Assembly (NCBI GenBank): GCA_963930775.1
Contig: OZ005700.1
Coordinates: 2,807,476-2,871,475, forward strand
Direction: 5' to 3'
Source: Cliona cf. orientalis
Lineage: Eukaryota; Porifera; Demospongiae; Clionaida; Clionaidae
DNA length: 64,000 nucleotides
Positions 12,401-23,749 of the stretch are shown here, one piece after another. The notes below the pieces were generated by a model. The model had not been told where the DNA came from. It saw nothing but the letters and a program-made list of their open reading frames with translations, and searched no databases. How positions within the stretch are numbered: the first letter of the stretch is position 1; every line of letters begins with the position of its first letter. The translations under genes and the position numbers were made by a program.

Positions 12401-14776
12401 GCTGCTAGTCCATAGAGGAGCTGATGTCAATATTATTGAAGAGGTGAAATATTATATATATAGCATGCGTATTATGATTATTATAGCTACTTTGTATCCC
12501 TTGTAGAATGGAAATAGTCCACTGACCCATGCGTGTGTTGAAAACGACATGGAACTAGTGAAGCTATTCTGTGACTACCACGCCAATATGAACCACCAAG
12601 GAAAGGTAAAGCATGGGTGGTGGAAGCAGGGGGGGGGCACCAGGGGCACGTGCCCCCCTATCAGCCTGAAGTAGGGACAGTGCCCCCCCCTTCCAGAGAC
12701 ACTGAAGCCATGCAAATACATGCTATCAATATTATGACAACCATTGTTATTTGATTCTAGTTAGTCAGGCAAGAACCCACATTATTATAAAAGAATGAAA
12801 TTAAGGGTAGCTTTATGGATTATAATTCTGCACATGGTAACTTGTGCCCCCCTACTCCCAACATCTTCCTCCGCCTATGTAATGCCTAAGTGAGAAGCAA
12901 TGTCCATAAGGCCTTCTTCCGACATCTAAACTGTATTATAATACCTTCCACTTCATTTCAGAGAGGCTGGACTCCCCTCATGGAGGCTGCACGCGGAGGC
13001 TTCAAGGATATTGTTGAGGAGCTCGCTAAAAGAGGGGCTGATTTGGATATGAGAACTGTGAGAATGATAAAATTAATATCTCTGTTGTTTAGTTACCGTT
13101 GAAATCCAATCCTGCCAACATCTTATACTCTATGCAGGAAGCTGGTGAATCTGCCATCCATGCGGCCACTGTGAAGGGACATGTTGACATGGTGAGGGTT
13201 CTAGCCTACTATGGGGCAGATCTGAACATGCCAAATAAGGTATGAATAGTGCACATGTGTGCGGTTGTCATTTCACATGTTCACCAGAATGACCACTGTA
13301 TAACTACAGGATGGGTTGACCTCATTGATGGTGGCTGCTGATAAAGGTTATCAGAGCGTAGTAGAGGCGTTGTTGGAGGGGGGTGTTGATGTCAACTACA
13401 AACATCAGGTGGGCTGTCTTTAGTAATAATGCATGTCTCACTGATGATGCTGAGCGCAGGCGACCGGATGGCCAGCAATATTCTTTGCTGCAAAAAATGG
13501 TAAAGTTAGCATCCTTAAGAAGCTGCTGGAGAGAGGAGCAAAGACAAAACTAGAGGTGAGCAATCTGATCTTATTAGCTAGCTATAACTAGTACCGACAT
13601 CCTTCTTAAATTTTACAGAGTGGCCTCAAGCTGGTTGATGTGGCAAATTTCTTTAAGCGCAGAGCAATTGTGGAGGAGATCAGAAAGAAACCACAGCAAG
13701 TAGACCCCATACCCCCTCGTCAACATGAAGTATGACAACAATAATATCATTGTCATGTCATATGTCATGGTGTTCCTTAACCTAATCATTGTACATATAT
13801 ATGCACATCATCATAGAAGCCACTGGTTCAGATTCCAGGCCTGGAAGCTGGTGCTGTTGGCATTGAGCTGACTTCCTTTACTAAGAAGGACACCACTGTT
13901 GGTGAATCTGAAGAGCAACAGAGAACTCAGGCTGAGGAATCACAACCTGTAGAACCAACCATTCACACAGAAACGGGACAAGGACAATCAGAACAAGTAA
14001 GGGTCATTATTTTAGGAATTATTTTCATAGCTATCAAGTTGTTATTCATATTTCAGCTGGAAAAATTAGAAATCGGAACAAAAGATATTTCTCAACCTGG
14101 GATTGAACAAAGTCTGGATCAGCAGCATAGGGTCCCAACTTCTACTGAAGAACATGAAGGAAAACTAACGAAAGTCACTGAATCTGCCGAGTCCGCAGCT
14201 GAAAGTGTTAGTATTAATTTCTATGTGCCATTAACTAGTCCATTTATAGTACTGTATTTTATAGAGAGATGAAGTAGAAACAAGGGATGAACCCGAGTCT
14301 ACTGATAAAATATCTTCCGATGTGACTGAAGAGACAAAAGCTGAAGCTACAATGATAGAGACCAAGGGGCAAGCAGAAAAATCACAACCACAGCAGCAGG
14401 AGGAGCAAAAGAAAACAACAGAAACACAACTGCAAAAAGTTGAAGATACATCCACAACAACCACAGAAGAGGTATGTCTAGCTGATAGTAAAATGATTGT
14501 CATGATACTGCATTAATTACATTCCTATATTCCAGGTACCTGGTGATAGCCAGCCAGCTCAAAATAATCAGGTTAGCTTGATTATTCATGACTACTATAA
14601 TATGTAGACCTTTACGATAATAATCCTACTCCATGCAGGATATTGCTGAGATAGCCAAGATTTATGAGCTTCTCTTCCAAGCCATGGATCAAAGAATGAA
14701 CGTTGAAAATGTCAAGAAATCTAGAAAGGGTATTTCAGACATTGCACCTAGAAGAGAGGAGATTGAGACTAGATAG
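9490..14776 (+). CDS. ANK-A: N-terminal Death-like and helical regions, about 12 ankyrin repeats, acidic tail
   Basis: Likely a cytoplasmic scaffold or signalling protein; no orthologue recognised. Exons: 9490-9943, 10156-10877, 10936-11055, 11124-11222, 11280-11387, 11452-11580, 11648-11716, 11784-11882, 11947-12045, 12188-12289, 12345-12443, 12507-12605, 12962-13057, 13138-13239, 13310-13408, 13460-13555, 13619-13729, 13817-13996, 14057-14206, 14265-14471, 14536-14571, 14639-14776 (TAG). Exon 1 has a weak Death-fold pattern (GWENLAKALRSPVVGEVRLADNLERW). Exon 2 is a helical module (LEIFRDINAQELWDYC). From exon 3 most exons carry one ankyrin repeat (for example AWTALMWGTNKDNLEMVELL) with phase-0 borders. 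The tail is Glu/Gln/Thr-rich and ends in a helix, AEIAKIYELLFQAMDQRM. ATG 9490 is preferred over 9430 because 9387-9450 looks like a 5'UTR intron. Confidence 0.85.
12612..12888. mobile_element. Imperfect inverted-repeat element in ANK-A intron
   Basis: A block with G- and C-rich ends (GGTGGTGGAAGCAGGGG near the left, CTTCCTCCGCCTATG at the right) interrupts an intron. The same intron in ANK-C reads straight across it: GGTAAAGCCCGAGTGAGAAG at about 62203 compared with GGTAAAGC at 12605 and CTAAGTGAGAAG at 12886. The empty site shows this is an insertion of about 275 bases. Confidence 0.65.
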
Positions 14777-15058
14777 ATGCTCTACTAGGATTATTATTCG
14801 GAATTAAAATTTTACACTTAATATGAAACTTGACCACACATGCCCAGTAGCTGCATAAATGGTTCGTATGGTAAAAGGTCGTCGATATAGTGCGTACACA
14901 ATCTGAGCCACATCGATGTCACGGATGGGGTGGGAGGGGAAGGGGGCGTGCCTTGTAGTATGAAAGGCACCTAGCTAGCTGCTAAGTGAACTCTTCGTCA
15001 GACATTATATCAAAGCTCATAATTTGCTAAGATTCACTGAGTGCAGCCCAGGATATCG

Positions 15059-18000
15059 ATGGCCCAGGCTGTACCAGGAGTTGAGTCTACAAAGCTTACT
15101 TCATCTGATTTAGCGACCGTTCGTGATGCTTTGTTCGACGTTCGTTCAAAGTGTCATGTTGTGGATTGTTTGACAGAGATGCTTTCCGTCTACCTGAAGA
15201 GAGCTAAGCCAGAGCCTTCGTGGAAATCAATCATAGCTGCCCTCAGAGCAAAAGCTGTAGGTGAGTCACGGTTAGCTGAAGAATTGGAGGAGAAGTATTT
15301 CTCTGATGATCAGGCAGTTGTTAACTCAGAGTCACCATTTATAAGGCAGCAAAATGTTGAGTCTGCACCAGTTGATTATCAATGTAATAGCAACAGTAAT
15401 AGTATCAACAGAGAAACTTTAGAAAGGCAGAGTTCAAGTCTGGCAGCTGATGCTGAAGTTGACCTCTTCCCATATCTTGACACAACCACACTAAGTGTCC
15501 ACGAAAGAAAGGATTTGATACAAACATTATCCCGTGATTACAAGAATATTCTCACAAAATTTGCGACACTTCAAACTAGTACCTGTGAATCCCTTAATGA
15601 ACGGAACATTTCCACTGAAAAGGTTGCTAACTGTGCCTTAACTTTGGCAATGTACAAATCCGATGATGTTCCTCAACCATTGCTACCAGAGGCACAGGAC
15701 CGCCTCGAAGAAGCAAAAAGTATTGAAAGGATATTTATGCTTCTTATGAGGCACAAACTTATATCATACTTCAACTATGGGATTTTGAAGCACATCATTG
15801 AGACACACGGCAGTGAAGATGATAAACACAGGCTAATGGAATATGTGGATGAGTTTCAAATATTTTGCAGACGGAAAGTGGTTGAAGTACCTCCTGTGAT
15901 ATCTGAATGCACATCATCCACTCGTAAAGTTTTCAAAGTATTGATAACAGCGGACATGAGTGCTACTCTGGCTGATATTGAAGCAGCTGAAAGGAAAATT
16001 GCTGATATTCTTGGAGTACCTCATTCAGTGCTAACACTTCATGAAATCACCCCGGGAAGCTTGGTGCTGACATTATCAATCCCTATCCTGATTGCTGATA
16101 AAATATTTCCGCTTCAAGCATCACAACTGAGCCAATTGGAAGCCAATGGGTTCACTATTTTATGCGGTAAGATGATGATGGATCAATTATTAGCTATAGT
16201 GGAGATAATATAATCATCAAGAATATTCATTGCTGTAGCTAGCAGTGGGGTATCTTGTTATCAATAGTTGCTTGCCACACTATAATAGCTTGCTTATCAA
16301 TCCCTCCCTTCCCAAAATTTGTGGCTGATGATAATATTATTACTGTCTGCAAGTTGTACACTAGTGATTGTTTACAATCAGTTTGTGCTTCTTATTTTTT
16401 GCACAGGAGAGCCTGGCACACGGCTATGCTATCATGGTGCCACATGCACAATGTCATAATATTATGAATGGAAGGGTTGGTGGTGTTTTAGTACAGTTCA
16501 GCTGCACAATGAAGAGTGTAACTTTAATCCCTGCCCCTATATTATATAACTCATACAGTGTCACTCACTATTATTTTCTCCTGTGATAATAAGGGACTCT
16601 GGCAATCTTATTTCAGATAAATTAGCTGTTGAAGTTCGAGATGCAAGCATCCAAAAAGGGAAGGCCATAGTAGATCTATTGGTATGGAAAAAGATACAGC
16701 GGAAGTTCCAACTTCCTGATTGCTATGCATTCCTCAGTCGCACCTATGATAACGAAGGTGCCATGATGGTCGAATGGCTGATTCCATCATCCACCTCCAA
16801 GGCACTGCTCACACCGAGTGTTCAGCCTTGGTCAACTATTGATTTTTTCCAGAGAGAGCATATTGTCAGGCTGACATTGAATGATAACTCTTGTATCTAC
16901 GATATTCAGGTACAATCTTGTATTAAATCACTATTGATCTATGTACTTTACCATGCTATCAAATTTAGCAGGGATCAAGTTGAGTAATTTTCTCACACAT
17001 ATTAATAATAATATTACAATAAGTCACAGAAGTTATCATGTAAGCTAGGGAGTTGATCTGTACTATTATTTGTATTATATAGGAGAGCAAAAAGCTGCTA
17101 GAGCTGTGTGAAAGAGGAACTCTCGAAGAGATTTCGTCGCTACTAAACCGTAGAGATATAGGAGCAGCTGTCAATGTTACTTTTGAGGATGTTTATGTGA
17201 GTGCATGCTGTAGCTATATGCAGGTATCCTAAGTGATAATGACATGTATCATGGTATATATAGGAGGGGAAGTCAGCCCTCATGCTGGTTTGTGAGCGTG
17301 GCCACATTTCATTGGTACTCACTGTGCTAGATTCAGGAGCAGAGATTAACTTTCAACAGAAGGTTGTAAAATTAATTATTAGACTAACACTAGCCAACTA
17401 TGTACAACTACTGTACAGACAACAGGACAGAGTGCTATCTTCTTAGCTGCTAAATTGGGTCATTTGCGAGTGGTTCGATTCTTGTTAGCGTATGGAGCAC
17501 ATTATGATCTAATGGACTGGGTGAGATACACAAGTGTTCATGTTCTAAGTATGACAATATCATTGTTATTATGATACCTATAGTCAGGAGCTACTGCTGC
17601 CGATATTGCTCTGCAAGAAGGTCATACAAGTCTGAGTGATGAATTACATAAAGGAAAATCGAAAGCAAGAATAAGAACCCAAAATTTGTTTCAATATGTC
17701 TCTGTAAGTCCTATAGAGAATTAAATATAATGTCTGTTAAATTTATGCTCTCACACTTACTAGGGGAAAATGGAATCAGCAACTGACTTCATTCTTGCAC
17801 CAGGCTTGAAATTAGTCCACAGGGCAGCTAAGGTAGCCACTATAATAATAAAAATAAGTGTACCCTGCAGCTGTCATGCACGATTACTATGTAGATGCTT
17901 GTTGGAGCAAGCAGAAGCAACCATCTAGGATCTGTCAAATATATCATTGACAATGCAAGCAACCTTGATATTAATGTCAGAGAGTCAGACGAAGTAAAGC

Positions 18001-21000
18001 ACAATTTTGTTCCATTCATTATTGGTAGGTATACATGGTCTATTTTTATCTGTTTGCAGCACGCCTGGACAGCGCTAATGTGGGGTACCAACAAGGATAA
18101 TCTTGAGATGGTCGAACTACTTTTAGCAAATAATGCTGATCCAAATATTAGGGATAAGGTAGACACCTATAGTGCATGCACTGCCCTCTCTTTTACATAG
18201 TATTATTAATTCTAGGTCAACCAGTGTTCACCGTTGATGCTGGCCACTCGACAAGGGAACCTGAAGATGGTGAAGTCGCTTCTTGACCATGGAGCTGATC
18301 CAAACGCCCAAGATTCAGTTAGCTCACTTATCAAACTTGCAAATGTAGCTACAGTGGTCACTGTGTAAGCAGCGCCACCTCCATATTAGCTACTACCACT
18401 TACCGGTAGTTCAGGTTCAAGATCTAACTAAAATTAATGAGGCAAAACTCCACACATTATTCACCCCTTTAAAAAGTAACCACCTCCCTATCCGACCTTT
18501 TAATGCTGCCACTAATCTTTGGCTCAGAGTGACCATTATAGCTAGATATGTTCCATGGCACTGTACTGTTCTGAGATGATTATGATCAATTTATGCATGG
18601 GATGCAGACAGGAGTAAGTTCTTTGTCCCTCGCTGTTTATGAGCACCACACAGAGATAGCCATGTATGGAGCTTATTTTGTGTCAAAAATCATGAATTTG
18701 ATTTTTAGAGTGAAATACAATGTGATCAGGCAATATCAACTTCAAATTTGATATTCAATTTGATTTTCTGTTCAATTTTCAATTTGATTTTCAATACGAT
18801 CCTCAATTTAATTTTTCATTTGATTTTCTGTTCAATTTTCGCTTTGACTTTCGATTGTTCACAGTCCATTGTTCTATAACCCAGATCAGGTTCCAATGCT
18901 CATTTTCATGAATGTAACGCTGTCTCTCAACAATAATTTACTTGCCTGGTGACCTTCATTAGTTTTTATTAGCAAGAATTAACCACTATCATTCGATTTG
19001 AGAGCAATATTTCACTTCGATTTGTGCTGCATTGAATGTAATAAAGGTCGCCATGCAAGTTAAACGTAATATTGTTGAGAGAGGATTGCACTCTAATGAA
19101 AATGACCAATGGAACCTGTTCTGGGTTATAGAATAATGGAATATGAAACGATTGAAATCAAAGCAAAAATTGAACAGAGAATCAAGTCAGAAAATCAAAT
19201 TTGAAGATCACATTGTGAAAATTAAATCGAAAATCAAATGGAAAATCAAATTGAAAATCAAATCGAAAATCAAATCGAAAATCGAATTGAAATCAAATTG
19301 AAAATCGAATCAAAAGTCAAAATTTAAACTATAAACAAACTGAAAACTTTATTTCACAGTTGATATTGCCCGATCACATTATATTTCACATTCTAAATCA
19401 AAATTCTGATTTTTGACACAAAATAAGCTCCATAGCCATGCTGTTGGTCCACAGAGGAGCTGATGTCAATATGGTGGAAGAGGTAATGACACATATCATC
19501 CAAAAGCAGTCCACCTGGTAAATTATTATATTCTTTAAATAGGACGGAAATAGTCCATTGACTCATGCATGCGTGGAAAATGATATTGAACTAGTGAAAT
19601 TGTTCTGTGACTACAATGCTAACATGAACAATCAAGGAAAGGTATAATAATTGAACATAATATTATTATGGCTGTGATAGAAATCCCTCTCTTTGGCTGG
19701 TTGCTTCTCATCTCCTCCAGAGAGGCTGGAGTCCCCTCATGGAGGCTGCACGTGGAGGTTTCAAGGATATTGTTGAGGAGCTCGCTAAAAGAGGGGCTGA
19801 TTTGGATATGAGAACTGTGAGATTGAAAAATATCTCTGTTGCATAGTTACCGTTGAAATCCAATCCAGACAACATGCAACTTACATTATGCAGGAAGCTG
19901 GTGAATCTGCCATCCATGCGGCCACTGTGAAGGGACATGTTGGCGTGGTGAGGGTTCTGGCCAACTATGGGGCAGATCTGAACATGCCAAATAAGGTATG
20001 AATAGTGCATGTGTGTGCCATTTCAGTTGACCAGAATATAATCGACCACTGTAACTACAGGATGGGTTGACCTCATTGATGGTGGCTGCTGATAAAGGTT
20101 ATCAGAGCGTAGTAGAGGTGTTGTTGGAGGGGGATGTTGATGTCAACTACAAACATCAGGTAGCTAGCCTTAAGTACCAAACACTATAATTAAATTTTTT
20201 GTACGCAACGACTGTTGGATGTATAATTTATATGCATGTCTCAATTGTGTGCACAGGCAACACGCTGGCCAGCTATTTTCTTTGCAGCAAAGAACGGTAG
20301 AGTGGGAGTCCTTAAGGAGCTACTGGCAAGAGGAGCTAAGACAGAACTTGAGGTGAGTCACTAAACTCCTAATAGTCTCTCCGTGAGATGTTCTCTTTTG
20401 CAGACTGGCCTCAAGCTGGTTGATGTAGCATATTTCTTCAAGCGTGGAGCAATTGAAGAGGAGATCAGAAAGAAACCGCAGCAAGTACACCCTCATCAAC
20501 ATGAAGTATGTCAATATTATGTCATGGTATTAGCTTAACGTATGTGCATCAGAAACCTCTGACTCAGGTTCCAGGCCTGGAAGCTGGTGCTGTTGGCATT
20601 GAGCTGACTTCCTTTACTAAGAAGGACATCACTGTCGGTGAATCTGATGAGCAACAGAGAACTCAGGCTGAGGAATCACAACCTGTAGAATCAACCACTC
20701 ACTCAGAAACTGGACAAGAGCAATCAGAACAAGTAAGGGTCATTATTAATTTTTAGGAATTATTTTCATGGCTATCAAGTTGTTATTTATATCTCAGCTG
20801 GAAAAATCAGAAGTCAGAACAACTGAGATTGAACAAAGTCTGGATCAGCATAGGGTCCCAACTTCTACAGAAGAATATGAAGTAAAGCTAATGAAAGTCA
20901 CTGAATCTTCCAAGTCCACAGCTGAAAGTGTTAGTATTAATAATTTCTATGTGCCATTAACTAGTCCATTATACTTTATTTTATAGGGAGATGAAGTAGA

Positions 21001-21797
21001 AACAAGGGATGAGCCCGAGTCTACTGATAAAATATCTCCTGATGTGACTGAAGAGACAAAAGCCGAAGCTATATTGATAGAGACTAAGGGGAAAGCAGAG
21101 GAATCCCAACCACAGCACCAGGAGGAGCAACAGAAAACAACTGAAACACAACCGCAAAGACTTGAAGATACATCCACAACAACCATAGAAGAGGTATATT
21201 ATTATATGTCTAGCTGATAGTAAAATGACTGTCATGATACTGCATCGATTCCATTTCTATATTATTCCAGGTACCTGGTGATAGCCAACCAGCTCAAAGT
21301 AATCAGGTTAGCTTGATTATCCATGAATAATATAACATAATATGTGTAGCGGACTGGGAAAAGGGGTCATTTGGGATCCGAAGGTTAAAGGTCAATTTTT
21401 GCACAGATTTACTTCATCAATCATTGCACTATCTAAATCCAAGAGGAGGTAGCCAAAAGTTCTCAATTTAGTGAGCACCAAATATAATTAGCGACAGATA
21501 ATGATATTCATAGTTTTAATTAGCATATCAATATGAATATCATTAAACTCTGACCCTCGTTTTCTCATTATTACGACTGGCGCCCAAATGGTCCCTTTTC
21601 CTAGTCCGCTACACATATATGTATTATATAGACCTTGACAATAATAATCCTACTCCATGCAGGATATTGCTGAGATAGCCAAGATTTATGAGCTTCTCTT
21701 CCAAGCCATGGATCAAAGAATGAACGTTGAAAATGTCAAGAAATGTAGAAAGGGTGTTTCGAACATTGCACCTAGAAGAGAGGAGATTAAGATTTGA
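15059..21797 (+). CDS. ANK-B: Death-like N-terminus with ankyrin repeats, one repeat exon split by a transposon
   Basis: Tandem paralogue of ANK-A. Exons: 15059-16166, 16617-16909, 17083-17196, 17264-17362, 17419-17520, 17584-17703, 17764-17832, 17895-17993, 18060-18158, 18216-18317, 18608-18664 plus 19441-19482 (split), 19543-19641, 19721-19816, 19894-19995, 20061-20159, 20257-20352, 20404-20505, 20553-20732, 20798-20929, 20987-21193, 21271-21306, 21663-21797 (TGA). Exon 1 encodes a Death-fold-like stretch (PSWKSIIAALRAKAVGESRLAEELEEKYF), a helical region, and an alpha/beta-looking segment (ITPGSLVLTLSIPILIADKI). Repeats and tail closely follow ANK-A. The start is ATG 15059 (MAQAVPGV). The 770-bp insert in the eleventh exon introduces a stop. 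Because that exon is phase 0 on both sides, skipping it would remove one repeat and keep the frame. The gene may be functional or newly broken. Confidence 0.75.
18665..19434. mobile_element. 770-bp inverted-repeat element inside an ankyrin exon of ANK-B
   Basis: The termini are perfect 28-bp inverted repeats beginning TATGGAGCTTATTTTGTGTC. GCCATG precedes the element (18659-18664) and follows it (19435-19440), a 6-bp duplication. If the terminal TA is counted as flank, TAGCCATG (8 bp) is also repeated. The interior is largely a degenerate fold-back made of AAATCRAATTGAAAATC-like units. It has no coding capacity. ANK-A and ANK-C have the same exon uninterrupted. Confidence 0.85.
21341..21617. 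mobile_element. Inverted-repeat element in ANK-B intron
   Basis: The insert begins TATGTGTAGCGGACTGGGAA and ends TTCCTAGTCCGCTACACATA, giving terminal repeats of about 35 bases with few mismatches. The matching ANK-A intron (14572-14638) lacks it and reads through AATATGTAGACC, so the insertion followed the duplication. Confidence 0.8.
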
Positions 21798-22159
21798 TAC
21801 TAGGATTATTAATTTACTTTAAATGAAATGATTATCACATCCCTAGTAGCTTCATTGTATGTGGTAAAGGGTCACTGTGTATGTGTATCGTTATGTAATC
21901 ATCAAATGCTTTGAAGTGGAATAACTTGAAAATGAAAACAGATGATAAATTTACAGAACTGTCCCAAATTTCACGATTCAATACCCTTACGGTGGGCAAA
22001 TTTTGTTGGCAGAAAGTAAATTGCTGTAATATCACGAATCAGCAGTGCTGAATGCATAAGGGGGCCGCGTGCCTTGTAGGAAAGAAAGGCGCCTAGCTAG
22101 CTAAGTGAACTCTTGATTCAGACAATATTGTATCAAAGCTCATAATTAGTTTTGTTAAG

Positions 22160-22975
22160 ATTCAAGTGCAGCCCAGGATATCGATGGCCCAGGCTGTACC
22201 AGGAGTTGAGTCTAGGAAGCTTTATACTTCATCTAATTTATTGATCGTTCGTGATGCTTTCTGGTTCGACGTTCATTCAAAGTGGGAGGATATCGGGATT
22301 GAAAGTTTGTCTTTCTAAAGTTCCTCTGTTGATACTATTACTGTTGCTATTACACTGATAATCAACTGGTGCAGACTTAACATTTTGTTGCCTTAATGGT
22401 GACTTTGAGTTAACAATTGCCTGATCATGAGATGGCTAAATACTTCTCCAATAATTCTTCGCTAACTGTGACTCACCTACAGCCATTGCTTTGAGGGCAG
22501 CTATGATTGACCTCCATGAAGGCTCTGGCTTAGCTCTTTTCAGGTAGATGGAAAGCATCTCTGTCAAACGATCCACAACATTGCATTTCTCCTTTTTGAT
22601 GGCATCAGTTTGCGGAATATGAATCCCTTAATGAACAGAACATTTCTACTGAAAAAATGCTAATTGTGCCTAACTTTGGCAATGTACAAATCTGATGATG
22701 TTCCTCAGCTGTTGCTCAGACCAGAGGCACAGGACCGCCTTGAAGAAGCAAAAAGTATTGAAAGGATATTTATCCTTATCGTACTTTGACTCGGTGATAT
22801 GGGATTTGAAGCACATCATTGAGACATAGCTATTATGGCAGTGAAGATGATAAACGCAGGCTAAAGGAATGATGGTGGATAAGTTTCAAGGCGGAAAGTG
22901 GTTGAAGCACTGCCTATGATATCTGAATGCACACCCACACCATCCCGGGCCACTCGCAAGTTTTCAAAGTGTTGC
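22160..22975 (+). pseudogene. Rearranged fragment of ANK-B exon 1
   Basis: 22160-22285 repeats the start of ANK-B exon 1 (GGCCCAGGCTGTACCAGGAG). About 22286-22605 is the same exon in reverse orientation, matching about 15155-15432 on the other strand. From about 22615 the sequence is forward again (ATCCCTTAATGAACAGAAC, matching 15590) to about 22975, with indels and stops. About 150 bases of the source exon between the blocks are missing. It is a non-coding relic with an internal inversion. Confidence 0.85.
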
Positions 22976-23072
22976 TGGGTGGGTGGTGGGAGCTGCGGAA
23001 GTGCAGAGCCATTATCGCACCGCCGCACCCATGTGTCGGCGCGCGCGCCCAGAGCCGGTCGCACGTCGGCGC

Positions 23073-23081
23073 GGCAGACCC

Positions 23082-23118
<37 letters not shown>

Positions 23119-23730
23119 TGTGAAACACACCACTTAAGGTGCAAACAGCAGAACATAATAAGAATTACAGTTATTGACTAGAGCTCAAAAGAAAGTCAGC
23201 AACAGTTCGACCATCACCAGTACAATAGACACCAAGGCGCTTATACTGCAGGATATGTTCCCATTTGAAATCACATTCAGACTATTCCTTGTCAGTACAC
23301 TTAGGGCAAATCCATTCCGCTCTTTCACCCCAGGAGTGAGCGTAAGTACATCGACTTCGTCTGCAAGTACCGTCGAGGTGAAAACGACAAAATTCACACT
23401 TATCGACACCAGAAGCAATTGCTCCATTATGAAGAACAGGGATTAAGACATCCTTGTATCTAGAATTCCAGTTGATAGTTTCACCATTTCTACCTTCATA
23501 ACGAATAAAAGAGCCCGGTCTATCAGACAGTTTAGTAATGGATCCAAGGTCAATCTTATCAGGAAGGTTACCACCACTAACTGATTGTGCCTGGCTTTCC
23601 AGGCTCTCAGTGGTAGGGTTCAAGCTGCAATCTCCTGCAACCTGAGTAGTCAACTCCAGGTCCACAGTAGGCAACTTTGAAGTCTGAGGCTGTATATGAA
23701 TCCCGTTATGTACCGAGAAACCCACGCGTC
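23073..23730 (-). mobile_element. Non-LTR retroelement 3' fragment with CCCH-type Cys/His motif
   Basis: On the minus strand a 147-codon frame (23725-23282) encodes a Cys/His cluster, CEFCRFHLDGTCRRSRCTYAH, followed by WICPKC. This resembles a CCCH zinc finger plus a further CxxC. Downstream on that strand lies an (AAT)n run at 23076-23112, like the tail of the reverse-transcriptase element on the opposite strand. It is probably the end of a separate retroelement insertion or an inverted 5' part of the neighbour. No host gene is recognised. Confidence 0.5.
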
Positions 23731-23749
23731 AAGATGACGTTCTTCTCAC

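Noticed and set aside
15041-15058. Start of ANK-B at 15041
   Set aside because: That codon is GTG. The first ATG in frame is 15059 and is the plausible start in a eukaryote.
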